A DNA stretch of 64,000 bases, taken from NCBI GenBank assembly GCA_038116945.1, contig JAYOEY010000015.1, positions 21,251 through 85,250 on the forward strand, given 5' to 3'. This stretch comes from JAYOEY01 sp038116945 (GTDB taxonomy: Bacteria > Pseudomonadota > Alphaproteobacteria > MPNO01 > UBA2964). The position numbers were made by a program, and so were the translations under genes. This document shows, in pieces, positions 52,875 through 60,869 of the stretch (position 1 is its first letter; every line of letters begins with the position of its first letter). A model generated the notes under the pieces. It ran no database searches. It had not been told where the DNA came from and worked only from the letters and a program-made list of their open reading frames with translations.

Positions 52875-53032
52875 TTCGTCCTCCTTCTCTCGCGGCCGAA
52901 GCTTACCGGCAGAGGACTGACTCCGAAAGGGAGGGAATCCTCGCGGCCCCCCTGTACGAACCGGCCGGTTTGGCGATAATCGGAGAATCGATAACGAATT
53001 CCCGTATATCAATCACCCTGGGGAGAACAGTC

Positions 53033-54508
53033 ATGGCGGGCGTCAGAAAATACGAAACGGAAGTCGCGGTCATCGGCGCCGGCGGCGGCGGCATGGCGGC
53101 GGGCATCGAGGCGCGCGACGCCGGCGCAAAGGTCATCGCCTTCGAGAAACGGGACGAGCCGGGCGGCGCGGCCATCGTCTCGGGCGGCGGCTGTCTGATC
53201 GTCGGCTCGCCGCTGCAGAAATCGGAAGGCATCGAGGACACGCCCGATCTCGCCTTCAATGACTGGATCAGCTGGGGCGGCCCGTCGGCCGACGAGGTCT
53301 GGGCCCGCTATTACATCGAACATTCGCTGCACGATCTCTATCACTGGGCGGAAACGCTCGGCGTCAAATGGGTCGACATGAAGCCGCAGGAAGGCAATTC
53401 GGTGATCCGCTGGACAAGGGCGGAGCGCAGCGGGCTGGGGCTCACCACCCATCTGATCGACGCGTTCAGGGAACGCGGCGGCGAAATCGTCACCAACGCG
53501 AAGATTACCGGCATCAAGTCCGAAGGCGGGCGGGTCACCGGCGTCACCGGCATCGACGAGGCGACCGGAGACGAGATCGACGTTTCGGCGAAGGTCGTTG
53601 TCATCACCACCGGCGGCTTCAACTCGAACGTCGACATGGTGCTGGAAGCAAAGCCGGAGCTGAGCAACGAACGCATCATGGAAGGCTCGGGCCGCGGCTC
53701 GACCGGCGACGGACACAGGATGGTGCGCGATATCGGCGGCTACCTGACCCATCTGGATCACATCTGGTTCTACTGCTACGCGACGCCGGACTATCTCGAC
53801 CCGGCCGGACATCGCGGCCTCGTCTGCCGCCACATCCCCGGCTATGTCTGGGTCAACCAGCAGGGCAAGCGGTTCCATAACGAATCGCTGTCCGGCGGCA
53901 ATTCGATGAGCCCCGCCATGCTGGCGCAGAACCCGCGCCATGCCTGGGCCATCGTCGACCGCACCATGGTCTCCACGCTGGAGATCGCCGACCCCTACTA
54001 TCGCGACGGCGACGAGGTGAACCGGGAAAAGGTCGAGGAGCTTCTCGCCAACTCGCCCTATATCAAGAGCGCCGACACGCTCGAAGTGCTGGCCGATCAG
54101 ATCGGTGTGCCGAAGGACGTCTTTCTCGGCGAAATCGCGCAATACAACAAGGCTGTCGCAGACGGACTCGATAACGAGCCCGCTTTCGGCAAGCCGCTGC
54201 GCCTGTCGAAGCCGTTCGATACCGCGCCTTTTTTCGCGATCCAGTTCTTCCCGCTGGCACGCAAGAATTTCGGCGGCATCAAGACCGATATCCGCTGCCG
54301 CATCCTCGACAAGCATTTCGAGCCGATCAAGGGCCTCTACGGCGCGGGCGAGGCGTGCGGCATGGCGGGCGGCCACATCAACGGCCGCGCCGGGCTCGAA
54401 GGCACGATGCTCGGCCCGTCGGTGTTCAGCGGCCGCGTCGCCGGCGGCTGGGCCGCGCAGGAGGCAGGCTACGGCAAGGGGTTCGTCGGCAAGCCGAACC
54501 GGCCGTAA
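53033..54508 (+). CDS. FAD-dependent fumarate reductase/succinate dehydrogenase-like oxidoreductase
   Basis: A 491-residue flavoprotein of the FAD_binding_2 family. VAVIGAGGGGMAAGIEARDAGAKV is the dinucleotide-binding fold and FEKRDEPGGAAIVSGG the next FAD motif. VVITTGGFNSN and GSGRGSTGDGHRM belong to the middle, with a C-terminal LYGAGEACGMAGGHINGRAGLEGTMLGP. Relatives reduce activated double bonds (fumarate, urocanate, 3-ketosteroids). No haem or iron-sulphur domain is present, so an electron donor must be separate. GGGGAG precedes ATG 53033. It is divergent (158 bp) from the decarboxylase-like gene and ends 322 bp before the TPP riboswitch; not obviously part of that operon. Confidence 0.87.
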   Translation: MAGVRKYETEVAVIGAGGGGMAAGIEARDAGAKVIAFEKRDEPGGAAIVSGGGCLIVGSPLQKSEGIEDTPDLAFNDWISWGGPSADEVWARYYIEHSLHDLYHWAETLGVKWVDMKPQEGNSVIRWTRAERSGLGLTTHLIDAFRERGGEIVTNAKITGIKSEGGRVTGVTGIDEATGDEIDVSAKVVVITTGGFNSNVDMVLEAKPELSNERIMEGSGRGSTGDGHRMVRDIGGYLTHLDHIWFYCYATPDYLDPAGHRGLVCRHIPGYVWVNQQGKRFHNESLSGGNSMSPAMLAQNPRHAWAIVDRTMVSTLEIADPYYRDGDEVNREKVEELLANSPYIKSADTLEVLADQIGVPKDVFLGEIAQYNKAVADGLDNEPAFGKPLRLSKPFDTAPFFAIQFFPLARKNFGGIKTDIRCRILDKHFEPIKGLYGAGEACGMAGGHINGRAGLEGTMLGPSVFSGRVAGGWAAQEAGYGKGFVGKPNRP

Positions 54509-54830
54509 GGAGGCCGGCAGGGTCTTGTTCTGAAGTTTTGAATCGATATGAACACGCCATGAAATGGGCTCGGCTCTCCTCCCCGTTCAGCGTTACCGAT
54601 CATGTCGGCGAGACGCCCTTCGCCGTTTGGGGCTTCAGACACCGGCGTAGCTTTTCAGCTTCCGATTTCTCGTCCTCACGCTCGGCTTGTCTCCTCACTT
54701 TCAACCAGGCCTGAACGAACGCTGACGGCTTTTCGATGGGCTGACGATGGCTTGGGGTTTCATATCGAGACACTACCCGCGGCGACTTCGCTTGACGCGC
54801 GGCTCGGCCCCGTCATAATTGCGGCACTTG
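54509..54830. other. Gene-poor stretch ahead of the TPP riboswitch
   Basis: No gene that I can support strongly. The DNA is visibly lower in GC than its neighbours, with runs such as TTTTGAATCGATATGAAC (54535-54552). The one reading frame of interest is the 57-codon minus-strand frame at 54600-54773. The promoter of the riboswitch operon should lie near the right end, but no clear -35/-10 pair stands out. Confidence 0.6.
54600..54773 (-). CDS. Doubtful small ORF, 57 codons
   Basis: A GTG at 54773 opens a frame to TGA at 54600-54602. The predicted peptide begins MSRYETPSHRQPIEKPSAF and has a strongly charged middle (RRQAEREDEKSEAEKLRRC) that would form an amphipathic helix. There is no ribosome-binding site and third codon positions are unusually rich in A and T for this chromosome, so it is either recently acquired, decayed or not coding. 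I do not recognise it. Confidence 0.2.
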   Translation of the reverse strand: MSRYETPSHRQPIEKPSAFVQAWLKVRRQAEREDEKSEAEKLRRCLKPQTAKGVSPT

Positions 54831-54938
54831 GTCCCAGGGGAGCCTCGATAGGAGGCTGAGATGTCGCCGGGCGCGAGCAGTGCCAACGCGACGACCCTTA
54901 GAACCTGATCCGGGTCATGCCGGCGTAGGGAAAGGGAA
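54831..54938 (+). promoter_or_regulatory. TPP (THI-box) riboswitch aptamer
   Basis: Near-perfect THI-box. CAGGGGAGCC starts at 54835, the TPP pyrimidine-binding CTGAGATG lies at 54856-54863, and the second half ACCCTTAGAACCTGATC and CGGGTCATGCCGGCGTAGGG spans about 54894-54930. P1 can form between TCCC (54832-54835) and GGGA (54934-54937). Thiamine pyrophosphate binding normally lowers expression of downstream thiamine synthesis or uptake genes. Here it precedes the luxE-like gene by about 90 bp. Confidence 0.97.
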
Positions 54939-54950
54939 TTTCGTTTTACA

Positions 54951-55014
54951 TCCCCCTTCTCCCTGCCGCCGTCCGGCCGGCCCGGCCCGTTCGAATTCGG
55001 GACTGTTTGGGGAG
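54951..55014 (+). promoter_or_regulatory. Probable expression platform of the TPP riboswitch
   Basis: CTCCC at 54959-54963 is complementary to GGGAG at 55010-55014, the ribosome-binding site of the luxE-like gene. The CT-rich strand 54951-54963 can also pair imperfectly with GGGAAAGGGA (54928-54937) at the 3' side of the aptamer. Ligand binding would hold that strand in P1 and leave CTCCC free to mask the ribosome site. No T-run follows, so translational control is more likely than termination. This is inference from complementarity. Confidence 0.5.
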
Positions 55015-55025
55015 ATCGCGCGACC

Positions 55026-56105
55026 GTGACGCAGGACGAGATCGTAAGGGCGCTGCTGGATTTTATCGCGGCGGACGACGCGTCGGACGATGCGTTCAAC
55101 GAAATGGCGCTCGCGCTGTTCGCATACCAGACCGCGCATAACGAGCCCTACCGGAAATTCTGCCGCCAGCGCGGCAAGACCGCGCGCACGGTCAAGCGGT
55201 GGCAGGATATCCCCGCCGTGCCGATCAGCGCCTTCAAGGACCTGACGCTGAGCTGCTGCGACCCGGACGACGCCGAACGCGTCTTCATGACCAGCGGCAC
55301 CACGCAGGGCGGCGTGCGCGGCAAGAGCTATCACCCGACGCTCGCCGTCTACGACGCGTCGATGATCGCCAATTTCCAGCACCGTTTCATGGAGGAAACG
55401 CCGCGCATCCGCATGGGCATCCTGTTTCCGGACGAGACCGCCATGCCGAATTCGTCGCTGGCGCATTACCTGGCGCTCGCGAAGGAGCATTTCGGGACCG
55501 AGGACAGCCATTACCTCCTCACCGGGGACGGAATCGATCAGGTCCGCCTGTTGACGGAACTCGCCCTCGCGGAGACCAGCGGCGAGCCGTACGCGCTGCT
55601 CGGCGCCAGCTACAGCTTCGTGCATCTGATGGACGAGATGGCGGCGCTTGGCGAATCTGCGGCCCTGCCCGACGGCAGCCGCATCCTCGACACGGGCGGG
55701 TTCAAGGGGCAGTCGCGCGAGCTGGAACCGGACGAGTTCTACAACAGGCTGTCTTCCTTCTTCGGCGTCCCGCGCGAGAGCTGCATCAACATGTACGGCA
55801 TGACGGAGCTGAGCACGCAGTTCTACGACTGGGGCAACGCCGCCTGCCCGTCGGTGAAGTCCGGGCCGCACTGGATCCGCACCCGCGCCGTCAACCCGCT
55901 GACCGGACAGGACGTGCCGAAAGGCGAGATCGGCGTGCTCGCCCATTGCGACCTGGCCCATTTCAACATCGTTTCGACCATCCTGACCGAGGATGCGGGC
56001 GTCGAAGTCGATCACGGGTTCCTGCTGCTGGGACGAGCGGACGGCGCCGAGGCGCAGGGCTGTTCTATGGCGGTCGCCGAATTCCTGAAAGCGGCCGGCG
56101 GATGA
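55026..56105 (+). CDS. LuxE-like acyl-protein synthetase/acyl-activating enzyme
   Basis: A 359-residue protein of the LuxE (acyl-protein synthetase, PF04443-like) branch of adenylating enzymes. FMTSGTTQGGVRGKSYHP (TSGTT at 89-93) is the ATP loop, DTGGFKGQSREL and INMYGMTELSTQFYD correspond to the ANL motifs around the nucleotide, and GCSMAVAEFL (Cys346) is placed where LuxE carries its acyl-accepting Cys. LuxE activates a carboxylic acid as acyl-AMP and hands it to LuxC. The GTG start is preceded by GGGGAG. First gene under the TPP riboswitch; no luxAB is near, so a light-producing role is excluded. Confidence 0.88.
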   Translation: MTQDEIVRALLDFIAADDASDDAFNEMALALFAYQTAHNEPYRKFCRQRGKTARTVKRWQDIPAVPISAFKDLTLSCCDPDDAERVFMTSGTTQGGVRGKSYHPTLAVYDASMIANFQHRFMEETPRIRMGILFPDETAMPNSSLAHYLALAKEHFGTEDSHYLLTGDGIDQVRLLTELALAETSGEPYALLGASYSFVHLMDEMAALGESAALPDGSRILDTGGFKGQSRELEPDEFYNRLSSFFGVPRESCINMYGMTELSTQFYDWGNAACPSVKSGPHWIRTRAVNPLTGQDVPKGEIGVLAHCDLAHFNIVSTILTEDAGVEVDHGFLLLGRADGAEAQGCSMAVAEFLKAAGG

Positions 56106-56115
56106 CGGTTTTTCG

Positions 56116-57564
56116 ATGATCAGGGCGGGCTACCTGCCGGGTATCGCCGACGACGCGGTCGGCTGGCAGACGCTGTCGTTCGACCGTGGCGGTCCGGCGC
56201 TTGAGATCGCCGTACCGGACCTCGCGGCCGGACAGATCGGCTCCCTTTGCGGGAACGTGCGACAGGCGGCACGGGACCGGCTGAAAACCCTGCCGGTCGC
56301 CCGGATCGCCGACATCGTCGACCGCGCCGTCGCCCGGCTTCTGGACCGCAAGGATCCGTACCGGCAACAGATGGAAGAGCTGCTTCCGGTCGTCACCGGC
56401 TACGACGCCGAAATGGTCAGGCTGGGCCTGACCGAATATCTCAAGACCTTCCGAAAGCCGCAGCTCACCCGGTTCCTGGCCGAAGATTTTCCCAACCCGT
56501 CCTGTCTCGACGGGTTCCAGCCGCTCGCCAAGGGGGGCTTCGCGCGCGCTCACGGGCCTGACTGCCTGCTGCATGTCTGGGCCGGCAACGTGCCCGGCCT
56601 GCCGCTGTGGAGCCTCGTTTCGGGGCTGCTGGTCAAGGCCGGCAATATCGGCAAAATCCCGAGCGCCGAGCCGGTATTCGCCACCCTGTTCGCGCGCCTG
56701 CTGGCCGAGATCGAGCCGGACATTGCAGATTGCTTTGCTGTCGTCTGGTGGAAGGGCGGCGACGCGGAAAGCGAAAAATCCTTCCTGACTCAGGCCGACA
56801 CGATCATCGCCTATGGCGGCAACGAGTCGCTTGCCGCGCTCCGCCAGAACGTGCCGGTAACGGCCCGTTTCCTGGCACACGGGCACAAGGTCAGTTTCGG
56901 GATCGTGTCGAAGGCGGCGCTCGATACCCGAAAGGCATCCGAGACCGCGCGCAAGGCGGCCTGGGACATCGTGCGGTACGACCAGCAGGGCTGCTATTCG
57001 CCGCACATGTTCTTTGTCGAACGCGGCGGCAAGGTGGAGCCGCGCAACTTCGCCCGTTACGTCGCGGGCGAGCTGGCCGCGTTCCAGCACAGATTCCCCA
57101 ACCGGGCGCTGTCGATCGCTGAAGCCGGAGACGTCGCGGCATGGCGGCAGGCCGAGGAAATGAAAGCGCTTGGAAACGCCGCGGCGGAGCTGATGAGCGA
57201 TCCGGACGGAGCCTGGAGCGTGGTGTACGACGACAGCGCCGGGACGCTGGCCCCCAGCGGCCTCAACCGGACCATCAGGATCGCCGCCATCGACAGGCTC
57301 GACGACGCCATCCCCGCCATTGCGCCCTATAAACCGTTTCTCCAGACCGTCGGCGTTGCCGCAGCGCCGGAGGACCTGTTCCACATCTCGTCCCGGCTCG
57401 GCGAGGCCGGCGTTACGCGGATCAGCGCCATCGGACGGATGACGGCGCCGGAGGCCGGCTGGCACCATGACGGGCGGTTCAGCCTGCTCGATCTCGTCAC
57501 CCTGACCGAGATCGAACAATCGGCCGAAACCGCCGCCGAAAATTTCGCACCCTACGCCGACTGA
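56116..57564 (+). CDS. LuxC-like acyl reductase
   Basis: A 482-residue NAD(P)H-dependent reductase of the LuxC family (PF05893-like), related to aldehyde dehydrogenases. HVWAGNVPGLPLWSLVSGLLVKAGNIGK is the cofactor-binding/early Rossmann segment, IIAYGGNESLAALR the next, and YDQQGCYSPHMFFVE contains the catalytic Cys (Cys293) that holds the acyl group as a thioester. LuxC reduces an acyl group to aldehyde. It follows the LuxE-like gene by 10 bp, the pair expected for a carboxylic acid reductase complex. The substrate-binding part is only generally similar to fatty acid reductases, so a different acid is plausible. Confidence 0.9.
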   Translation: MIRAGYLPGIADDAVGWQTLSFDRGGPALEIAVPDLAAGQIGSLCGNVRQAARDRLKTLPVARIADIVDRAVARLLDRKDPYRQQMEELLPVVTGYDAEMVRLGLTEYLKTFRKPQLTRFLAEDFPNPSCLDGFQPLAKGGFARAHGPDCLLHVWAGNVPGLPLWSLVSGLLVKAGNIGKIPSAEPVFATLFARLLAEIEPDIADCFAVVWWKGGDAESEKSFLTQADTIIAYGGNESLAALRQNVPVTARFLAHGHKVSFGIVSKAALDTRKASETARKAAWDIVRYDQQGCYSPHMFFVERGGKVEPRNFARYVAGELAAFQHRFPNRALSIAEAGDVAAWRQAEEMKALGNAAAELMSDPDGAWSVVYDDSAGTLAPSGLNRTIRIAAIDRLDDAIPAIAPYKPFLQTVGVAAAPEDLFHISSRLGEAGVTRISAIGRMTAPEAGWHHDGRFSLLDLVTLTEIEQSAETAAENFAPYAD

Positions 57565-57573
57565 GCGCCGGAC

Positions 57574-58317
57574 ATGACGTTTCTGACCATCGAAAATGCG
57601 AGTTTCAGCTACGGCGACGAGGCCGTGGTGAAGCGGATCGACTGGTCGATCGGGCAGGGCGAGTTCCACTGCCTGGTCGGGCGCAGCGGTTGCGGCAAGA
57701 CGACCCTGCTGAAGATCGCCGCCGGGTTGCTGCCGCCGAGCGAAGGCTCAATCCGCATACAGGGAACCGAGATCAGGGAACCGAGTCCGCTTGTCGGATT
57801 CGTGTTCCAGACCCCCAACCTGCTCGAATGGCTGTCCGCGATCGACAACATCCTGCTGCCCGTGTCGCTCCATCGCGCGGTCGAAGCCTCCGACCGGGAT
57901 CGAGCCCTCGATCTGTTGTCGCTGGTGGGGCTTGAAGGGCTGGAGGCCCGCTATCCCAACGAGCTGTCGGGCGGGCAGCAAAGCCGCGTCGCCATCGCCC
58001 GCGGGCTGATTGCCGATCCCCTGATCCTGCTGATGGACGAGCCGTTCGCCGCGCTCGATGCCATGACGCGCGAGGAGTTGCAGGACGATCTGCTGGCGCT
58101 GTGCGCGATGCGCAAAACGACTGCCCTGTTCGTCACGCACGATATCGCGGAAGCGGTCTATCTGGCCGACCGGGTCGCCGTGATGGAGGCGGGGCGCGTC
58201 CGCGACGCGATTTCCGTCGCCCTGCCCCGCCCGCGTGCGCCGGACATTCGCTACAGCCCCGATTTCAGTGCGCTCTGCCGCGCCGCCCGCAACGCCATGG
58301 ACGGGGTGACGGCATGA
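57574..58317 (+). CDS. ABC importer ATPase (SsuB/TauB/ThiZ-like)
   Basis: A 247-residue ABC ATPase. Walker A is VGRSGCGKTTLL (~37-45), Q-loop VFQTPNLLEWLS, signature LSGGQQSRVAIARGL, Walker B LILLMDEPFAALDAMTRE and the switch His in FVTHDIAEAVYLADR. It powers the following permease. This subtype serves importers of nitrate, sulfonates, taurine and pyrimidine thiamine precursors. Starts 9 bp after the luxC-like gene; ends overlapping the permease (ATGA). Confidence 0.92.
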   Translation: MTFLTIENASFSYGDEAVVKRIDWSIGQGEFHCLVGRSGCGKTTLLKIAAGLLPPSEGSIRIQGTEIREPSPLVGFVFQTPNLLEWLSAIDNILLPVSLHRAVEASDRDRALDLLSLVGLEGLEARYPNELSGGQQSRVAIARGLIADPLILLMDEPFAALDAMTREELQDDLLALCAMRKTTALFVTHDIAEAVYLADRVAVMEAGRVRDAISVALPRPRAPDIRYSPDFSALCRAARNAMDGVTA

Positions 58318-59072
58318 CCTTCCGGCTCGGCTCATGGATGCTGCTGGTCGCCCTGATTATCGGATGGGAGGTTTTCTGCCGCGTTTCCGGCGTCTCGGCG
58401 CTGGTGATCCCGGCGCCGTCGGCTGTCGCCGAAACGCTGTGGGCCGGGCTCACGGTCGGGTTCCTGTGGCCGCATATATGGATCACCACGCAGGAGATGG
58501 CGCTGGGGCTCGCGCTCGGCTGCCTCATCGGATTCGTATGCGGCATCGTACTCGGGGAAACCGATTATCTGCGCCGCCTGCTCTGGCCTTACGTCCTGGC
58601 GAGCCAGGTGGTGCCGAAGCTCGCGCTCGGGCCGCTTTTCATCGTCTGGTTCGGGTTCGGCATGACGTCGACCGTCGTCATCACCGCCCTGATCTGCTTT
58701 TTCCCGCTGCTGGAGAACACGCTAACCGGCATCCACCACATCGACCCGCAGAAGCGCGAACTGTTCCGCATGCTGCGCGCCACCCGGATGCAGACGCTGC
58801 TTCGCCTCAAGATTCCGTCGGGCCTGCCGGTGATCCTGGCAGGCGTCCGCGTCGCCGTCGTGCTGGCCCTGGTCGGTGCGGTGGTCGGCGAGTTCATCGG
58901 CGGCAAGACCGGGCTCGGCGCGTCCATTATCGCGGCCCAGGGCATGATGGATTCGACCCTGATGTTCGCGCTCTTCGTCGTCATCACCGCCCTCGGGATG
59001 GTATTCTATCAGGCCGCGATTCTGGCCGAACGGCGTCTGTTACGCCACCACATCAAAGGAAACGGACCATGA
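58314..59072 (+). CDS. ABC importer permease (SsuC/TauC/ThiX-like)
   Basis: A 252-residue BPD_transp_1 permease with about six transmembrane helices (first at ~8-24, GSWMLLVALIIGWEVF). TTQEMALGLALGCLIGFVCG is the conserved entry helix, and the coupling EAA-like loop reads LFRMLRATRMQTLLRLKIPSGLPVILAGVR. Forms the pore with the ATPase and binding protein on either side, each overlapping it by 4 nt. Start ATG 58314; the longer upstream frame overlaps the ATPase. Confidence 0.92.
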   Translation: MTFRLGSWMLLVALIIGWEVFCRVSGVSALVIPAPSAVAETLWAGLTVGFLWPHIWITTQEMALGLALGCLIGFVCGIVLGETDYLRRLLWPYVLASQVVPKLALGPLFIVWFGFGMTSTVVITALICFFPLLENTLTGIHHIDPQKRELFRMLRATRMQTLLRLKIPSGLPVILAGVRVAVVLALVGAVVGEFIGGKTGLGASIIAAQGMMDSTLMFALFVVITALGMVFYQAAILAERRLLRHHIKGNGP

Positions 59073-60067
59073 CCACATCGTTTTTCCGTACCGGCCTGCG
59101 CGGCATCGCCGCCGGAATCGTGCTTCTCTCCCTTCTGCCCTTCGCAGCCCAGGCGCAGAAGCGAGACCGGCTGGTTGTCGCGGGCTGGGGACCCGCCATC
59201 AGCGAGATCACCAACCTGCTGGCCGAACCCGACAAGGGCTTTTTCAAGGCAAAGGGCATCGATTTCGAATTCGTGCCTGGCACGGGCGGCGGGTCCGCCA
59301 TCCGGAACATGCTGACCGGCAAGGCCGATATCGCCTTTACCGACCCGGCGTCGTTCTACCTGGCGCTCGATCAGGGCGAAAAGCTGGTGGCGATCTACAA
59401 CATCTATCCGCAGAACGTGTTTAACGTGGTGGCGCCGAAATCGAGCGGCATTACCAAACCGTCCGACCTCAAGGGCAAGAGGATCGGCGTCTACAGCCTG
59501 TCCAGCGGAACGCGCCAGAATTTGCAGGTTCTGCTGCACCAGGTCGGGCTGACCGAAAAGGACGTGACGATCCAGGTCACCGGCCTGCTGAATTTCGCCC
59601 CCGTCATGCAGGGGCAGGTCGATGCGACGGCGGCGACCGATACCGGGCTGTATGTCGGAAAGCTCAAGGGGCTGAAGGATTTCAACGTGATCGAGGTGAA
59701 GGACTACCTGAACCTGCCGAGCGACATGTTCGTGATCACCGAGAAAATGTACCGGGAACAGAAGCCGCTGCTGCGCCGCTTTCTCGAAGCCTATCGCGAC
59801 AGCGCCGCCTGGATGATCGCGAAGCCGGAGGAAGCTGCAAAGATCGCGATCAAGCGCGCGATCAACGGCCGCAACGAAAAGATCAATCTCGACATCATCA
59901 AGATCCGCAATATCTCGTCGGTATCGGACACGACAAAGAAGAAAGGGCTCGGTCATTTCGACCCGGCCCTGCTGAAAAAGGGCGTCGATACGTTTCTCGC
60001 GCTCGGCCTGATCAAGAAGAACATCGATATCGATGAGGTGGTAAAATCCGACCTGATCCCCAGATAG
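59069..60067 (+). CDS. ABC importer substrate-binding protein (NMT1/ThiY-type)
   Basis: A 332-residue periplasmic receptor. Signal peptide about 1-30 (LRGIAAGIVLLSLLPFAAQAQ). The mature NMT1/SsuA-like fold has LLAEPDKGFFKAKGIDFEFVPG, GGGSAIRNMLTGKADIAFTDPASFYLAL, KPSDLKGKRIGVYSLSSGTRQ and MQGQVDATAATDTG. Family members bind sulfonates, nitrate or the formylaminopyrimidine/HMP thiamine precursors. Control by a TPP riboswitch favours a thiamine-related ligand. AAAGGA lies 10 nt before ATG 59069, inside the permease gene. Confidence 0.92.
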   Translation: MTTSFFRTGLRGIAAGIVLLSLLPFAAQAQKRDRLVVAGWGPAISEITNLLAEPDKGFFKAKGIDFEFVPGTGGGSAIRNMLTGKADIAFTDPASFYLALDQGEKLVAIYNIYPQNVFNVVAPKSSGITKPSDLKGKRIGVYSLSSGTRQNLQVLLHQVGLTEKDVTIQVTGLLNFAPVMQGQVDATAATDTGLYVGKLKGLKDFNVIEVKDYLNLPSDMFVITEKMYREQKPLLRRFLEAYRDSAAWMIAKPEEAAKIAIKRAINGRNEKINLDIIKIRNISSVSDTTKKKGLGHFDPALLKKGVDTFLALGLIKKNIDIDEVVKSDLIPR

Positions 60068-60101
60068 AACGGAACTGGCAGGGATAACCGGAGCGAACGG
60101 C

Positions 60102-60869
60102 TTGGATTTCGAAGGCAAAACCGTACTGGTGACCGGCGCGAGCCGGGGCATCGGCGCGGCCATCGCCACGGCATTCGCAACGGAAGGCGCGGCGGTCGCG
60201 GTCAATTATCTGCAGAACGCCGAAGCGGCGGACTCAACCGTCGCCGCCTGTGAGGCGGCGGGGGGCGCAGCGGCGGCGTTTCAGGCCGACGTTACCGACG
60301 CGGCCGCGCCCGCCCGGCTCGTGGAAGAGGTGCTGGATGCGTTCGGTACTATCGACGTCCTCGTCAACAACGCGTTCCGCCCGTACGCCTTCGATCCCGA
60401 GAACCGCAAGCTGTTCTGGGAAACCGAATGGAGCGACTATCAGGCACAGGTCGATGGCGCGCTGCGCGCTACCCATGCCATGTGTCAGGCCGTCCTGCCG
60501 GCGATGAAGCGGCAGACACGGGGATCGATCATCAACATCACGACAGACCTGGTGGAGCGGCCGACCATTCCCTATCACGACTACGCCACCGCCAAGGCGG
60601 CATTGACGGGCTTCAGCCGGAACCTCGCCGCGGAGCTCGGCCCGCTCGGCATTCGCGTCAACTGCGTCGCCCCGGGCCTCGTCTACCCGACCGACGCCAG
60701 CCGCACCACCAAGGAAGACGTGAAGGACGCAATCGCCGCCCAGACGCCCTTGCGGCGTATCGCCACGCCGGAGGATATCGCGGGCCCTGTCCTGTTCCTT
60801 GCTTCCGACTGGAGCCGCTTCGTCACTGGCCAGACGCTGATCGTCGACGGCGGGCTGGTGATGGGATGA
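60102..60869 (+). CDS. Short-chain dehydrogenase/reductase
   Basis: A 255-residue classical SDR. VLVTGASRGIGAA is the cofactor motif, VLVNNAF the stabilising NNA motif, YATAK (Tyr161, Lys165) the catalytic pair, and PLRRIATPEDIAGPVLFLASD the C-terminal signature. The catalytic Ser is Thr148, a conservative change. The start is TTG 60102 behind CGGAG. It follows the binding-protein gene by 34 bp and so belongs to the riboswitch operon. A role in reducing an aldehyde made by the LuxE/LuxC pair to the alcohol is a natural guess. Confidence 0.88.
   Translation: MDFEGKTVLVTGASRGIGAAIATAFATEGAAVAVNYLQNAEAADSTVAACEAAGGAAAAFQADVTDAAAPARLVEEVLDAFGTIDVLVNNAFRPYAFDPENRKLFWETEWSDYQAQVDGALRATHAMCQAVLPAMKRQTRGSIINITTDLVERPTIPYHDYATAKAALTGFSRNLAAELGPLGIRVNCVAPGLVYPTDASRTTKEDVKDAIAAQTPLRRIATPEDIAGPVLFLASDWSRFVTGQTLIVDGGLVMG

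Noticed and set aside
53033..54508. Including the fumarate reductase-like gene in the TPP operon
   Set aside because: It ends 322 bp before the aptamer, with a gene-poor stretch between, and lies upstream of the riboswitch.
54773..55099. Minus-strand frame across the riboswitch and luxE start
   Set aside because: Low-complexity shadow covering an obvious THI-box on the other strand.
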